Origin: Pantoea septica
Lineage (GTDB): Bacteria; Pseudomonadota; Gammaproteobacteria; Enterobacterales; Enterobacteriaceae
Length of the DNA: 64,000 nucleotides
Direction of reading: 5' to 3'
Assembly (NCBI RefSeq): GCF_002095575.1
Contig: NZ_MLJJ01000015.1
Span: 1 to 64,000, forward strand
The translations under genes and the position numbers were made by a program. Positions 34,894-45,964 of this stretch are shown here, one piece after another (position 1 is the stretch's first letter; each line of letters opens with the position of its first letter). A model generated the notes under the pieces. The model saw nothing but the letters and a program-made list of their open reading frames with translations. It had not been told where the DNA came from and did not search any database.

Positions 34894-36533
34894 TGTTTCG
34901 CCCTCTTTGGCTGTGGATCCTGACCCGGTTTGGCCTCGAAGACCAGCGCGTTGCTCTTGGTATTAAGGGTTTTTAACACCGGCTGCAGTTCGCGCAGCAC
35001 CTGATCCAGTCGCTGCATATCGCCTACCAGCTTGTTATAGGCCGGTGAGCCTGGCTGCAGCCCCTTCATGCTGCGATTCAGCTCGCGCAGCGTTTGCTGC
35101 ATATCTTCCGGCAGCGTTTTCATCGCCGGGCTGGCGGTGATCTGATTGAGGTTTTTCAGCGTGCCCTGCATTTCACGCAGCGTGCGCTGGCTCTCTTTCA
35201 AGGTGCCGGTCGCCTCGGTCACCACGTTGTTAAGCGGCAAGGCGTTGATCTTGTCGAGCGCCGCCACCAGTTTTTGCTGGATCTGGCTCAGGCCGCCGCT
35301 GGTGGTCGGAATGATCTCATAGCCTGCGATTTTGTTCGGGCCTTTGTAGGCCGGCACGTTATCGTAGAAATCGAGATCGATATAGAGCGAGCCGGAGAGC
35401 AGATTGCCGGTTTTCAGCGAGGCGCGCAGGCCGCGTTTTTTGCCGTCCTGCAGATGCTGCTCCAGGTTGAAGTCCTGACCCAGTCTGGCGGTGAAGCGGT
35501 CAGGCTCAATGCGGATCAGCACCGGCACGCGATAATCGTTGTTCAACGCCTGATTCACCCCTTCGGTCATAAAGGGCGCCTGCGCCACCGTACCCAGACG
35601 GATGCCGCGGAACTCGACCGGCGCGCCCACCTGCAGGCCGCGAATCGAATCGGGGAAGAACATCAGGAAATCGACGTGATTGGTGTAGAGCGAATCCTGG
35701 ATGCTGCGCTGATCGTCGAACAGATGATAGTCGGCGTTGTTCGTCGCCGCCTGGCCTAGATCCCAGCCGTCCGGCACGTCGAAGCTGACCCCGCCGCTGA
35801 ACAGCGTAGTCAGCGAGCCCATCTCGACGCGCATGCCCGATGCCGACATATCCACCGCGATGCCGCTGTCCTTCCAGAAACGGACATTGGTGGTCACCAG
35901 CCGATCGTAGGGCGCGGCGATAAACAGCTGATAGGTCATCATGCGCTTATCGGTATCAAAGGTGCTGGTCTCCACGGTGCCGACGCGATAGCCGCGGAAC
36001 AGCACCGGATCGCCTGCGTTGAGCTGCCCCGCTTTTTTGCTGTCGAGCGTAATGCGGATGCCTTTGGCGTCCGGCGGCGCCAGCGGCGGCGCGTCGAGCA
36101 GCTCATAGCGCTCTTTCGGCTCCTCTTTTTTGCCCGGCTGCAGTTCGATATAGTTGCCGGAGAGCAGCGTATTCAGGCCAGTTACCCCTTCGCGGCCAAT
36201 CTGCGGCTTCACCACCCAGAACACGCTGTCGCCGTGCAGCAGCTTTTCCATGCCGGAGTTGAGCCGCGCGGTAATTTCTACGTGATGCAGGTCGTCGGTC
36301 AGCTCCGCTTTTTCCACCACGCCGACGTCAACGCTGCGGCTTTTGATGGTGGTTTTCCCCGCTTCGATACCTTCCGCATTTTCCGTAATCAGGGTCACTT
36401 CCGGCCCGAGATGGCTGAAGTGGTAAAACAGGATCCATCCGCCGATCAACAGCGTCACGATGGGGACAATCCAGACCGGCGACCAGCGTTTAATCTGGTC
36501 GACCCTGGCATGGCCGTGGTTACTTTCCGTCAA
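34890..36533 (-). CDS. pqiB: MCE-family intermembrane transport protein PqiB
   Basis: PqiB forms a hexameric needle across the periplasm for lipid movement between membranes. The 547-residue protein has one N-terminal membrane helix (WIVPIVTLLIGGWILFYHF), three MCE domains beginning near residues 45, 160 and 285, and a C-terminal helical region (residues ~430-530) rich in Leu and Gln that forms the tube. It overlaps pqiA by 14 bases and pqiC by 4, so translation is coupled. Confidence 0.95.
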   Translation of the reverse strand: MTESNHGHARVDQIKRWSPVWIVPIVTLLIGGWILFYHFSHLGPEVTLITENAEGIEAGKTTIKSRSVDVGVVEKAELTDDLHHVEITARLNSGMEKLLHGDSVFWVVKPQIGREGVTGLNTLLSGNYIELQPGKKEEPKERYELLDAPPLAPPDAKGIRITLDSKKAGQLNAGDPVLFRGYRVGTVETSTFDTDKRMMTYQLFIAAPYDRLVTTNVRFWKDSGIAVDMSASGMRVEMGSLTTLFSGGVSFDVPDGWDLGQAATNNADYHLFDDQRSIQDSLYTNHVDFLMFFPDSIRGLQVGAPVEFRGIRLGTVAQAPFMTEGVNQALNNDYRVPVLIRIEPDRFTARLGQDFNLEQHLQDGKKRGLRASLKTGNLLSGSLYIDLDFYDNVPAYKGPNKIAGYEIIPTTSGGLSQIQQKLVAALDKINALPLNNVVTEATGTLKESQRTLREMQGTLKNLNQITASPAMKTLPEDMQQTLRELNRSMKGLQPGSPAYNKLVGDMQRLDQVLRELQPVLKTLNTKSNALVFEAKPGQDPQPKRAKQ

Positions 36534-37788
36534 GGCGCGGCTCCTTTGTAGTATGTTCCCGTACGCGATCCCAGGTCAGGCGCGGGTCAAACGTCATGGC
36601 GGCGATCATAGTAAGGATCACCACCAGCGCAAACAGCAGCGCGCCCGTCGCGGGATAAACATTCATCAGTTGCCCCATGCGCACCAGCGCAGAGAGCACG
36701 GCGATAACAAACACGTCGATCATCGACCAGCGGCCGACAAATTCGACGATTTCATAAATCAGATGCATCCGTTCGCTGTCGCGATGGCCGCGTCCGCTGG
36801 CGTTCCAGCAGAGCCAGCCAATCGCCAGCATCTTCAGCGACGGCACCATGATGCTGGCGATAAAAATCACCAGCGCCACCGGATAGGATCCGTCGCTCCA
36901 GAGCAGGATTACGCCCGCCATAATATTAGACGGATAAGGCGTACCGAGAGTTTCGGTCACCATAATCGGCAGCATGTTGGCGGGAATATAGATCATCAGC
37001 GAAGTAAACAGCAGCGCCAGCGTCCACTGCAGGCTGTGCTTGCGGCGCGGCGCGGCGATCACGCCGCAGCGCGGACAGTCGGGATGGTCCGCGGCCAGGA
37101 TCGCGGTGCAGCAGGGACAGGAGCGCATCCCCTGCTCCAGCCCGCTGACGCCCTTTTCCGGCGCATGCGGCAGCGGCGGCATCGGCGCGATCTGCTCCCA
37201 CAGCCAGCGTCGATCCACGCACTGAAAGGCGCGCAGCTGCAGCAGGCAGAACAGGCACCAGGGCCAGAAGCTGGTCTCAAGACCGATATCGCCGTAGGCC
37301 ATCAGCTTGACGAAGCTGACCAGCACGCCGGCCATAAAGATCTCCGCCATGCCCCAGCTGCGCAGCTGGAACAGGATGCGCGCCAGGCCCAGACGCAGGC
37401 TTACCGGCATCGGTATGCGGTTCACCAGCAGAATAATGGTCAGCATGCAGAGCGCAGGGATCGCCTGAACGAATGCCAGAAACAGCGTGGCCAGGCTGCT
37501 GTAATCCTCCGACACCATCACCCGCGGGATCTCCAGCAGCGAGATCTGGCTGCTGAGACCCGCGACCTTCATGGTGATGAAGGGAAACAGGTTGGCCAGC
37601 AGCAGCATAAACAGCGCAGCCAGCGCGTAGCCGGTCGGCCGTTTACGTGGCTCGGGCCAGTTCGCGGTCAGCACCGAATGACAGCGCGGGCAGGATGCAC
37701 GGCTGCCCTGCGGCACGTCCGGCAGTTTTACCATTAAATCGCACTGTGGACAAAGCATCCACGCCTGACTTTCAGCGGCTGAACACAT
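36520..37788 (-). CDS. pqiA: Paraquat-inducible inner-membrane protein PqiA
   Basis: PqiA is the integral membrane partner of PqiB. The 422-residue protein has two zinc-ribbon-like four-Cys motifs (MLCPQCD...SCPRCHS near residues 12-37, and SCPCCTAI...DCPRCG near 225-243), each followed by four membrane segments. NLFPFITMKVAGLSSQISLLEIPRV and IMVPSLKMLAIGWLCW are family landmarks. In E. coli the genes are induced by superoxide through SoxRS; no Sox box was mapped here. It lies 16 bases behind uup. Confidence 0.95.
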   Translation of the reverse strand: MCSAAESQAWMLCPQCDLMVKLPDVPQGSRASCPRCHSVLTANWPEPRKRPTGYALAALFMLLLANLFPFITMKVAGLSSQISLLEIPRVMVSEDYSSLATLFLAFVQAIPALCMLTIILLVNRIPMPVSLRLGLARILFQLRSWGMAEIFMAGVLVSFVKLMAYGDIGLETSFWPWCLFCLLQLRAFQCVDRRWLWEQIAPMPPLPHAPEKGVSGLEQGMRSCPCCTAILAADHPDCPRCGVIAAPRRKHSLQWTLALLFTSLMIYIPANMLPIMVTETLGTPYPSNIMAGVILLWSDGSYPVALVIFIASIMVPSLKMLAIGWLCWNASGRGHRDSERMHLIYEIVEFVGRWSMIDVFVIAVLSALVRMGQLMNVYPATGALLFALVVILTMIAAMTFDPRLTWDRVREHTTKEPRLDGK

Positions 37789-37804
37789 CCCGACTCCCTT
37801 ATGG

Positions 37805-39721
37805 TTACGCGCCGTTTTTCAGCGCTTCCAGCTCTTCCCAGCGAGCGAACGCCGTTTCCAGTTCCTGCTCGGTCTGCGCCAGCGCGTCCAGTACCGGCTG
37901 AGTCTGGTCATGCGGCTGGCTGAAGAAGTCAGGATGGCTCATTTTTGCCTGCAGCTCGCCGATGCGCGCCTCCAGCGTCTCCAGCTTCTGCGGCAGCTGC
38001 TCCAGCTCTCGCGTCAGGTTATAGCTTAGCTTGCCGCCGCCGCGTTTCGCGCCGTCAGCTTTTTCCGCCGCCGGTTTCGCCGCGGCGGCAGGCTTGTTTC
38101 CCTGGGCGCTTTTCTGCTGTTTGTAAGCGGCGCGCTGCTGCTGCGCGTCGTGATAGCCGCCGACGAAGCTGCCGATTTCGCCGTTGCCTTCGAAAATCCA
38201 GCACTCGGTCACGGTGTTGTCGACGAACTGACGATCGTGGCTCACCAGCAGCACGGTGCCCTGATAGCCGTCGATCAGCTCTTCCAGCAGCTCGAGGGTT
38301 TCGACGTCGAGGTCGTTGGTCGGTTCATCGAGAATCATCAGGTTGCTGGGACGCAGGAAAAGGCGCGCCAGCAGCAGGCGGTTGCGCTCGCCGCCGGAGA
38401 GCGCGCGCACCGGCGTCATGGCGCGTTTTGGATGAAACAGGAAGTCCTGCAGGTAGCCGAGCACATGGCGCGGCTTGCCGTTCACCATCACCTCTTGCTT
38501 GCCTTCCGCCAGGTTATCCATCACGGTGCGATCGGGATCCAGCTCGGCGCGATGCTGGTCGAAGTAGGCGACTTCCAGCTTTGTGCCGCTGTGCACGCGG
38601 CCGCTGTCGGCTTTCAGCTGCTGCAGCATCAAACGCAGCAGCGTGGTTTTGCCGCAGCCGTTGGGGCCGATGAGCGCGATCTTGTCGCCGCGCTGCACCT
38701 GCGCGGAGAAGTCATGCACCAGCGTCTTGCCGCCCACGCCATAGTTGACGTGCTCCAGCTCGAAAACGATTTTGCCCGAGCGCGACGCTTCGCCCACCTG
38801 CATATTGGCTTTGCCCATCACTTCGCGGCGCTCGGAGCGTTCGCGACGCAGCGCTTTCAGCGCGCGCACGCGGCCCTCGTTGCGGGTGCGGCGCGCCTTG
38901 ATGCCCTGACGGATCCACACCTCTTCCTGCGCCAGCTTGCGGTCGAACTCGGCGTTCTGCATCTCTTCGACGCGCAGCGCCTCCTCTTTCCCCTCCAGGT
39001 AGAGATCGTAATTGCCCGGCCAGGAGACCAGCTTGCCGCGATCGAGGTCGACGATGCGCGTCGCCATATTGCGGATAAACGAACGGTCATGGGAAATAAA
39101 AACGATGCTGCCGCTGAAGGTTTTCAGGAAGGTTTCCAGCCAGTCGATGGTTTCGATATCGAGGTGGTTGGTCGGTTCGTCCAGCAGCAGCACGCGCGGG
39201 TTGCTCACCAGCGCGCGGCCCAGCGCCGCTTTGCGCAGCCAGCCGCCCGACAGCGACGACAGCTCGGTATCAGGCTCCAGACCGATCTGCTGCAGCACAT
39301 CGTTGATGCGGCTCTCCAGCTGCCACAAATTGTGGTGGTCGAGGATAGTCTGCAGGCGTCCCATCTCGTTGAGGTTTTTCTCGCTGGGATCGAGCATCAC
39401 CGCATGCGAAATCGCGTGATAGGCTTTGAGGTGCTCGGCCTGCTCTTCCACGCCCTCCGCCACAAAGTCATAGACGGAGCCGGTAATATTGCGCGGCGGA
39501 TCCTGCTGCAGACGCGCCACCACCAGGTCCTGCTCGAAAATGATGCGGCCGTCATCCAGCGGCTGCTCCCCGTTAATGATTTTCATCAGGGTCGATTTGC
39601 CTGCGCCGTTACGGCCGACCAGACAGACGCGCTCGTTCTCTTCGATATGCAGCTCGGTGTTGTCGAGCAGTGGCGCATCGCTGAATGAGAGGTAAGCGCC
39701 GTGAATACTGATTAATGACAT
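37805..39721 (-). CDS. uup: ABC-F ATPase Uup
   Basis: Uup is a soluble ABC-F protein that acts on ribosomes and affects transposon excision. The 638-residue protein has two ATPase domains: Walker A GRNGAGKST, signature LSGGWLRKA and DEPTNHLD in the first, and GPNGCGKTT, LSGGERNRL and DEPTNDLD in the second, joined by the charged P-site linker. A C-terminal domain after about residue 540 is an Ala/Lys linker followed by a coiled coil (LEQLPQKLETLEARIGELQAK) that binds DNA in E. coli. It starts 6 bases behind the rlmL stop. Confidence 0.95.
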   Translation of the reverse strand: MSLISIHGAYLSFSDAPLLDNTELHIEENERVCLVGRNGAGKSTLMKIINGEQPLDDGRIIFEQDLVVARLQQDPPRNITGSVYDFVAEGVEEQAEHLKAYHAISHAVMLDPSEKNLNEMGRLQTILDHHNLWQLESRINDVLQQIGLEPDTELSSLSGGWLRKAALGRALVSNPRVLLLDEPTNHLDIETIDWLETFLKTFSGSIVFISHDRSFIRNMATRIVDLDRGKLVSWPGNYDLYLEGKEEALRVEEMQNAEFDRKLAQEEVWIRQGIKARRTRNEGRVRALKALRRERSERREVMGKANMQVGEASRSGKIVFELEHVNYGVGGKTLVHDFSAQVQRGDKIALIGPNGCGKTTLLRLMLQQLKADSGRVHSGTKLEVAYFDQHRAELDPDRTVMDNLAEGKQEVMVNGKPRHVLGYLQDFLFHPKRAMTPVRALSGGERNRLLLARLFLRPSNLMILDEPTNDLDVETLELLEELIDGYQGTVLLVSHDRQFVDNTVTECWIFEGNGEIGSFVGGYHDAQQQRAAYKQQKSAQGNKPAAAAKPAAEKADGAKRGGGKLSYNLTRELEQLPQKLETLEARIGELQAKMSHPDFFSQPHDQTQPVLDALAQTEQELETAFARWEELEALKNGA

Positions 39722-39727
39722 CTGAAC

Positions 39728-41842
39728 TTATTCCTTACCGGCGTGAGTAATCAGCCAGCAGTTGTGAATTTGACGGTTGCGGGCAAAATCCTGCGACAGG
39801 GTTTTCTGGGTAATGTCCTGCGCCTTCAGGCCCAGCGATGCCAGCCCCTCAAGGTCCATTTTAAAGCCGCGCTTGTTGTTGGAGAACATGACGGTGCCGC
39901 CCGCGCGCAGCAGGCGTTTCAGGTTGCGCATCAGCATAATGTGATCGCGCTGCACGTCGAAATCCTCTTCCATGCGTTTGGAGTTGGAGAAGGTCGGCGG
40001 ATCGATAAAGATCAGATCGAACGTCTCGTCGCTCTCGCGCAGCCAGCTCAGGCAGTCGGCCTGCATCAGGCGATGCTGACGGCCGGTCAGCCCGTTCAGA
40101 CGCAGGTTGCGCTCCGCCCACTCCAGATAGGTGCGCGACATGTCGACCGTGGTGGTGCTGCGTGCGCCGCCCAGCCCGGCGTGCACGCTGGCGCTGCCGG
40201 TATAGGAGAAGAGGTTGAGGAAATCTTTATCCTTGCTCATTTTGCCGAGCATTTGGCGCGCGATGCGGTGGTCGAGGAACAGCCCGGTGTCCAGGTAGTC
40301 CGTCAGGTTCACCAGCAGGCGCGCGTTATACTCCTGCACTTCGAAGAAATCGCCCTTCTCGCCCAGTTTCTGATACTGATTCTTGCCTTTCTGCCGCTCG
40401 CGCGTTTTCAGCACCAGACGGTTGGCGGGCAGCTCCAGTACGCTGAGCGTCGCGCCGATAACGTCAAACAGGCGCTGGCGCGCTTTCGCGGCGTCGATGG
40501 TCTTGGGCGGCGCATACTCCTGCACCACCACCCACTCGCCGTAGCGATCCACCGCCACGTTGTATTCCGGCAGATCGGCGTCATAGAGGCGATAGCAGGC
40601 GATACCTTCCTGACGTGCCCACTTCTCTAGCTTCTTCATGTTTTTACGCAGGCGGTTAGCGTAATCCTCGGCGATCTGCGCGCCGTTTTCGCTGCTGTTT
40701 TCCGCCAGCTGATAGTTCTTCTGCACGCACTCGATAGGGCCGTTTTTCGCCTTGAACTGGCGCTCCGCGCGCAGCTGCAGGCAGCTCAGCAGCTCAGGCG
40801 AACCGCTGAAGAGCGACAGGGTCCAGCCGCCGAAGTGCTGTTTCATGATGCGGCCAAGCTGGCTGTGCAGCGCGATCAGCGCCGGCTCGCTCTCCAGGCG
40901 TTCGCCGTAAGGCGGGTTGCTCAATACCGTGCCGCGCTGCTCGCCAGGCAGCGGGTTTTTCAGCTGCAGCACATCCTGACGCGCGAAGGTAAAGAGATCG
41001 GCGACGCCGGCGCGGCGGGCGTTAGCCTGCGCCCATTCCAGCACGCGGCCGTCGCTGTCGTAGCCGAAGAAGCGCGCCTGCGCGGCGGCGGTGCCAGCGC
41101 GCGCGCGCTGCTGCGCCTCGCTTTTCACATCGCGCCACAGCGCGTCGTTATGCTGACGCCAATGGGTGAAGCCCCAGCGGCTACGCAGCAGGCCCGGCGC
41201 GCGATCGCAGGCGATCAGCGCCGCTTCAATCAGCAGCGTGCCAGAGCCGCACATAGGATCGAGCAGCGGCGTGGTCGGCTGCCAGCCGGAGCGCAGCACG
41301 ATCGCCGCCGCCAGGTTCTCCTTGAGCGGCGCCTGGCCGGTCTGCTGACGATAGCCGCGCTGATGCAGCGCGTCGCCGCTCAAATCCAGCGCGATGCTGG
41401 CGCGATCTTTATTCAGCCAGACGTTGATGCGGATATCCGGCTGCTCGCGATCCACATTGGGACGCGGTAGCTTCTGACGGGTAAAGGAATCGACAATCGC
41501 GTCCTTGACCTTCAACGCGCCAAACTGGCTGTTGCGAATCGATTCGTTGGTGCCGCTGAAGTGCACCACGAAGGTATGCTGACTGCCGAACAGTTCGGTC
41601 CAGTCGATGCTCTGTACGCCGACATAGAGATCGAGATCGCTGTAGACGCCAAATTCGCCAAGCGGCAGCAAAATACGCGACGCCAGCCGGCTCCACAGCA
41701 GACTCTGATACATCGTACGGTCATCGGCTTCAAAGTGAACGCCTCCCTGTACCACCTGCAGATCCTGCGCGCCCAGCGCGTCCAGCTCACTTTTTAACAG
41801 CTCTTCGAGCCCACGCGCCGTACTGGCAAAGAGAGAATTCAT
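39728..41842 (-). CDS. rlmL: Bifunctional 23S rRNA methyltransferase RlmL (RlmKL)
   Basis: RlmKL makes m2G2445 and m7G2069 in 23S rRNA. The 704-residue protein has an N-terminal THUMP domain and RlmL methyltransferase ([30 protein letters not shown]), then a second Rossmann domain ([33 protein letters not shown]) for the RlmK activity. The ATG at 41842 ([16 protein letters not shown]) is chosen as in E. coli; an earlier in-frame ATG at 41878 has no homology. It is divergent from ycbX and heads the rlmL-uup-pqiABC run. Confidence 0.95.
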   Translation of the reverse strand: MNSLFASTARGLEELLKSELDALGAQDLQVVQGGVHFEADDRTMYQSLLWSRLASRILLPLGEFGVYSDLDLYVGVQSIDWTELFGSQHTFVVHFSGTNESIRNSQFGALKVKDAIVDSFTRQKLPRPNVDREQPDIRINVWLNKDRASIALDLSGDALHQRGYRQQTGQAPLKENLAAAIVLRSGWQPTTPLLDPMCGSGTLLIEAALIACDRAPGLLRSRWGFTHWRQHNDALWRDVKSEAQQRARAGTAAAQARFFGYDSDGRVLEWAQANARRAGVADLFTFARQDVLQLKNPLPGEQRGTVLSNPPYGERLESEPALIALHSQLGRIMKQHFGGWTLSLFSGSPELLSCLQLRAERQFKAKNGPIECVQKNYQLAENSSENGAQIAEDYANRLRKNMKKLEKWARQEGIACYRLYDADLPEYNVAVDRYGEWVVVQEYAPPKTIDAAKARQRLFDVIGATLSVLELPANRLVLKTRERQKGKNQYQKLGEKGDFFEVQEYNARLLVNLTDYLDTGLFLDHRIARQMLGKMSKDKDFLNLFSYTGSASVHAGLGGARSTTTVDMSRTYLEWAERNLRLNGLTGRQHRLMQADCLSWLRESDETFDLIFIDPPTFSNSKRMEEDFDVQRDHIMLMRNLKRLLRAGGTVMFSNNKRGFKMDLEGLASLGLKAQDITQKTLSQDFARNRQIHNCWLITHAGKE

Positions 41843-42016
41843 ATCGTCACTATTACTCTTGAGAAAATTGCTGCGCATTATACCCTAATTACGCCTCATT
41901 GTTGGAAAGCTACACGCGCCTATCACCCGGCCGATCACGAGGCTATAGCGTCCCGACGCCATGTATCATAAAGTTAGCTTCTTTTGCCGCCCACGCCCGC
42001 TTCTCTGGAGATCGCC

Positions 42017-43126
42017 ATGCTTACGCTGTCCCGTCTGTTCATTCATCCGGTCAAATCGATGCGGGGTGTACACCTTTCCCATGCGCAGGCGCTGGAGAGC
42101 GGACTGGCTTTCGACCGCATTTTTATGGTGACGGATCTGGACGGCACCTTTATTACCGCGCGCCAGTATCCGGAGATGGTGCGCTTTACCCCGGCGCTGT
42201 TGGCCGACGGCCTCTCTCTGCAGGCGCCCGACGGCAGCCAGGCGACGATCCGCTTCAGCGATTTCGCCGCGCAGGAGGCGCCGACGGAAGTCTGGGGCAA
42301 CCATTTTACCGCGCGCATCGCTCCCGACGACATCAACGCCTGGCTCAGCGCCTTTTTCCCCCGTCCGGTGCAGCTGCGCTGGGTTGGGCCGCAGCCGTCG
42401 CGCCGGGTGAAACGCTTTAACGAGGTGCCGCTGGGTTTTGCCGACGGCTATCCGTTTCTGCTGGTTAACAGCGCCTCGCTGCAGGATCTGCAACAGCGCT
42501 GCCCGGCCAGCGTGCGCGCCGAGCAGTTTCGCGCCAACCTGATTGTGAGCGGCGCGCCGGCCTGGGATGAAGACAGCTGGGCAACGGTGCAGATCGGCAG
42601 TGTAATTTTCGACGTGCCCAAACCCTGCAGCCGCTGCGTCTTTACCACCGTCGGCACCGAAAGCGGCCGCAAGCATCCAGACGGCGAGCCGCTAAAAACC
42701 CTGCAGGGCTTCCGCAGCGCGCAGGACGGCAGCGGCGATATCGACTTCGGCCTGAATTTGATTGCGCGCGGCAGCGGCATCGTTCGCGTCGGAGACGAGG
42801 TGCAGGTGCTGGCGCGCCATACGCCGCGCGCCTACGGGCCTGGCGCAGTGGTCGAAACCCTTAAGCCGCAGCAGCAAACGGCGGCGGCGGTCTCTGTGAC
42901 CTGGCAAGGCGAGCAGTTTCAGGGCGATAACCAGCAGGTGCTGCTGGAGCAGTTAGAGCAGCAGGGTTTTAAAATCCCCTACTCCTGCCGGGCTGGGCTG
43001 TGCGGCAGCTGTAAAGTGACGCTGGTTGCGGGAGAGGTAAAAGCGCTGAAGAAGAGCGCCATTCGCGACGACGGCACCATTCTGAGCTGCAGCTGTATTC
43101 CCGCTGGCGATATAGAACTGGCGTGA
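42017..43126 (+). CDS. ycbX: MOSC-domain 2Fe-2S protein YcbX
   Basis: YcbX reduces N-hydroxylated base analogues with a molybdenum cofactor and CysJ as electron donor in E. coli. The 369-residue protein has a MOSC N-terminal beta-barrel ([15 protein letters not shown]), the MOSC core with the Moco-binding Cys in [14 protein letters not shown], and a C-terminal plant-type ferredoxin domain, [16 protein letters not shown] with the fourth Cys in [12 protein letters not shown] lies 9 bases before the ATG. Confidence 0.94.
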   Translation: MLTLSRLFIHPVKSMRGVHLSHAQALESGLAFDRIFMVTDLDGTFITARQYPEMVRFTPALLADGLSLQAPDGSQATIRFSDFAAQEAPTEVWGNHFTARIAPDDINAWLSAFFPRPVQLRWVGPQPSRRVKRFNEVPLGFADGYPFLLVNSASLQDLQQRCPASVRAEQFRANLIVSGAPAWDEDSWATVQIGSVIFDVPKPCSRCVFTTVGTESGRKHPDGEPLKTLQGFRSAQDGSGDIDFGLNLIARGSGIVRVGDEVQVLARHTPRAYGPGAVVETLKPQQQTAAAVSVTWQGEQFQGDNQQVLLEQLEQQGFKIPYSCRAGLCGSCKVTLVAGEVKALKKSAIRDDGTILSCSCIPAGDIELA

Positions 43127-43129
43127 AAA

Positions 43130-43672
43130 TCAGACCGCGTAAGCGAAGCGCGGCGCACTCTCCGCATGGTGCGGCAGCAGGCGATCGTTCATGATTTTAA
43201 TGGCGTCGCCTAACACCATCTGTTTGCCCGCGAGCGTCAGCGTAGGCTGCGCCAGCAGGCAGAGGGTGGCATTGCCGCCGCTTTCCACCGCCAGCAGCCG
43301 CGCCTGTTCGCCATTCTCCGCCAGCGTGACCTCCACCATGTCGCCCGCCTCCGGCTGCAGCACGCAGGTCCAGGCGGTAAAATGCCAGCTTTTCGGCATC
43401 AGCGGCTTCAGAAAGCGGCTCGCCACCAGCGCGTTGAGCGTCAGCTCGGCGCGCTGATTAACGCTTAGCGAACTCTGTCGGCAGCGTTCTTCGAAGGTAT
43501 AGTAGAGGGCGGCGTCGTCAACGCTGAATCCGGTCTGGGTGAAGGCGTCGGGGGTCAACATTTTGCGGGGAAAGCGAGAGCGGAAAAGCATACCGTCAGC
43601 CAGGTCCAGCATCATCCGGTCATGGTCGGCGTCAAAATACCAGCGCCAGTTATCGTCAGGTTTGATTTTCAT
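43130..43672 (-). CDS. zapC: Cell-division protein ZapC
   Basis: ZapC binds and bundles FtsZ at the division ring. The 180-residue protein starts [34 protein letters not shown] and ends near [18 protein letters not shown], as in E. coli ZapC and with the same length. The ATG at 43672 is picked by homology; the frame continues upstream without likeness. It is convergent with ycbX, 3 bases apart. Confidence 0.94.
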   Translation of the reverse strand: MKIKPDDNWRWYFDADHDRMMLDLADGMLFRSRFPRKMLTPDAFTQTGFSVDDAALYYTFEERCRQSSLSVNQRAELTLNALVASRFLKPLMPKSWHFTAWTCVLQPEAGDMVEVTLAENGEQARLLAVESGGNATLCLLAQPTLTLAGKQMVLGDAIKIMNDRLLPHHAESAPRFAYAV

Positions 43673-43825
43673 AATTTGCCTCGTCATTAACCGCCGCGTT
43701 TCTCTGCACAGACTCAGCGAAGCCCTGTTTGTGGGGAAAAAGCTGAAAATACGCACAACAGGGGAAAAATATAAACGAGCCGAAGTGAGAAATAAACCCC
43801 CCGGCATCGTTTTATTAGAAATGTC

Positions 43826-44836
43826 TTAGAGATGGGTCACGATATCTTTTATTAATCCCGGCCCTTTATAAATAAAGCCGGAGTAAATCTGTACCAGCGC
43901 GGCGCCCGCGGCCATTTTTTCTCGCGCCGCGGTTAATGAATCAATACCGCCAACGCCGATAATCGGCAGCGCGCCGTCCAGCTCCTGCGCCAGCCGCTTG
44001 ATCACCGCCGTGCTACGCGACTGCACCGGACGACCGCTCAGACCGCCTGATTCCGTGCTGTATTGCAGGCCGCTGACCAGCGAGCGATCCAGCGTAGTAT
44101 TGGTGGCTATCACGCCGTCGATATTATGGCGCACCAGGCTGTCGGCAATTTGTATTAATTCTTCTTCAGAAAGATCGGGCGCAATTTTTACCGCGACCGG
44201 CACATATTTCAGATGCTGCTGCTCCAGCGCTTTCTGTTTGGCTTTAATCGACGCCAGAAGATCGTCGAGCGCTTCGCCATATTGCAGCGTACGCAATCCC
44301 GGCGTATTTGGCGAGGAGATATTTATCGCGATATAGCCGGCATGCGCATAAACCTTCTCCATGCAAATGAGGTAATCCTCTTTGCCGTTTTCCACCGCCG
44401 TATCTTTATTTTTGCCGATATTAATGCCGAGAATACCTTTGAGCCGCGCTTTTTTGACGTTCTCCACCAGGTGATCGACGCCGAGATTATTAAAGCCCAT
44501 GCGGTTGATAATGCCCTCGGCCTCGACCAGCCGGAACATGCGCGGCTTATCGTTGCCCGCCTGCGCGCGCGGCGTGACGGTACCGACCTCCACGAAGCCG
44601 AACCCCATCGCGCCGAAGGCGTCGATGCATTCCGCGTTTTTGTCCAGTCCCGCCGCCAGCCCCAGCGCATTGTCAAACCGTAAGCCCATGCAGGTCACCG
44701 GACGGGAAGGAAGACGCTGACGTATCAGCGCCTCCAGCGGCGTGCCGCTGATGAAACGCAGTTGCTGAAAAGTGAGTTCGTGAGCGCGCTCGGGGTCGAG
44801 CTTAAACAGCGCAGGTCGGACGATAGGATAAAGCAT
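43826..44836 (-). CDS. pyrD: Quinone-dependent dihydroorotate dehydrogenase PyrD
   Basis: PyrD oxidises dihydroorotate to orotate at the membrane, passing electrons to ubiquinone. The 336-residue class 2 enzyme has the N-terminal membrane-associating helix ([19 protein letters not shown]), FMN-binding segments [31 protein letters not shown] and [13 protein letters not shown], where Ser is the catalytic base, and the end [39 protein letters not shown]-like CTCCAGGAGAG lies before the ATG. Confidence 0.97.
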   Translation of the reverse strand: MLYPIVRPALFKLDPERAHELTFQQLRFISGTPLEALIRQRLPSRPVTCMGLRFDNALGLAAGLDKNAECIDAFGAMGFGFVEVGTVTPRAQAGNDKPRMFRLVEAEGIINRMGFNNLGVDHLVENVKKARLKGILGINIGKNKDTAVENGKEDYLICMEKVYAHAGYIAINISSPNTPGLRTLQYGEALDDLLASIKAKQKALEQQHLKYVPVAVKIAPDLSEEELIQIADSLVRHNIDGVIATNTTLDRSLVSGLQYSTESGGLSGRPVQSRSTAVIKRLAQELDGALPIIGVGGIDSLTAAREKMAAGAALVQIYSGFIYKGPGLIKDIVTHL

Positions 44837-44888
44837 GCACTCTCCTGGAGGTCGGAAGCGATGAGTTGTCGGGGTGCACGGGAAAATG

Positions 44889-44918
44889 TGCGCCAGAATG
44901 TTAAAGGCCTCTGGCGCA
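44889..44918 (-). terminator. Hairpin between the glycosyltransferase group and pyrD
   Basis: TGCGCCAGA and TCTGGCGCA are exact 9-base inverse repeats around a 12-base loop, 38 bases past the glycosyltransferase stop and 52 before the pyrD ATG. Read on the minus strand it is followed by CATTTT, so it can end the upstream transcript or fold in the pyrD leader. Confidence 0.55.
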
Positions 44919-44956
44919 AAAGTAAATTACTGACGGGACAAGATTATTGATCGCGA

Positions 44957-45964
44957 TCAGCGCTTGCTGGCATAACGCGCCAGACGGCGACACGCCTGCA
45001 GACCGCTGTAAATCGTCGGATAGTACCAGAGCAGTTTAAGACGTTTGCTTTCGCCCGTCACCTTGCGCACCAGCTGATCGATGGTGGTATGCCAGGAGGC
45101 GGGCACCGCAATATTGTTTTTGCGGATTTCGATCAGGCAACCATACATCACCGGCTGATAGTAGATGTCCAGCAGCTTCTCTTCCGGGGGCAATCCCTGC
45201 TCGCGCAGGAAGCTTTCGCTGCTGCGGCGGGCGATATAGTAGTTCTCCACCCACGAGAAGGTCGCCTTGCCTTGCGACAGCGAAGTCGGCATAAAGCGCT
45301 TGTTGTAGTAGCTTTTCCGCGTAAAGCCGATCTGCCGCGCCGACATATAGAGCGCGAACATATAGGGCGCGTCTTCATGGTTCTGGATCGGCAGAAACTG
45401 CACGCCGGTGCGCATAATAAGATCCCGCGAGAGAATGCTGCTCCACAACGTGCGGTGGGCCGAACGGTGCGGGATCATGCTGCGCAGCGTGTCGGCGCCG
45501 CCGGGCAGGACGGCGTCGACGTGGCGCTGATGGAATTGCTCATACTGGCGCTCGGCGACTGGTTTGTCAGTAAACATGCGCGCGCCGAAGCAGAACATCT
45601 CCATCTCGGGATGCTGCGCCAGCGCGCTGCGGAAGTCGGCGAAGAGATCTTTCGAGACAAAATCGTCGGCGTCCATAAAGTAGATAAAGTCGCCGGTGGC
45701 GATCTCCAGCCCTTTGGTGCGTGCCGCGCTGACCCCGCCGCGCTCGCCGCGCAGCAGCGTCAGCTGCGGATGGCGAGCGGCCAGCGCCTCCAGCAGGGCG
45801 ACGCTGTTGTCGGTGGAGCCGTCGTCGATAACGATCACCTGCTCCGGCGGAGATGACTGACCCAGCAGCGAATCGATCGCTTCCGGCAGCCAGGGCGCGC
45901 AGTTCCAGTTCGGCACGATAACAGAGATCGTCGCTGCGCGGCTGTCAGGGTTCCGTGTGCTCAT
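44957..45964 (-). CDS. Family 2 glycosyltransferase (GT-A fold)
   Basis: The 335-residue protein begins with a GT2 domain: ISVIVPNWNCAPWLPEAIDSLLGQ, VIVIDDGSTDNS, ARTKGLEIATGDFIYFMDADDFVS, where DADD is the metal and nucleotide-sugar site. Family members build polysaccharides from nucleotide sugars on the cytoplasmic side of the membrane. No membrane helix is obvious. The ATG overlaps the flippase stop by 4 bases (ATGA), so the two are translationally coupled. It is absent from this place in E. coli; sugar and acceptor are unknown. Confidence 0.85.
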   Translation of the reverse strand: MSTRNPDSRAATISVIVPNWNCAPWLPEAIDSLLGQSSPPEQVIVIDDGSTDNSVALLEALAARHPQLTLLRGERGGVSAARTKGLEIATGDFIYFMDADDFVSKDLFADFRSALAQHPEMEMFCFGARMFTDKPVAERQYEQFHQRHVDAVLPGGADTLRSMIPHRSAHRTLWSSILSRDLIMRTGVQFLPIQNHEDAPYMFALYMSARQIGFTRKSYYNKRFMPTSLSQGKATFSWVENYYIARRSSESFLREQGLPPEEKLLDIYYQPVMYGCLIEIRKNNIAVPASWHTTIDQLVRKVTGESKRLKLLWYYPTIYSGLQACRRLARYASKR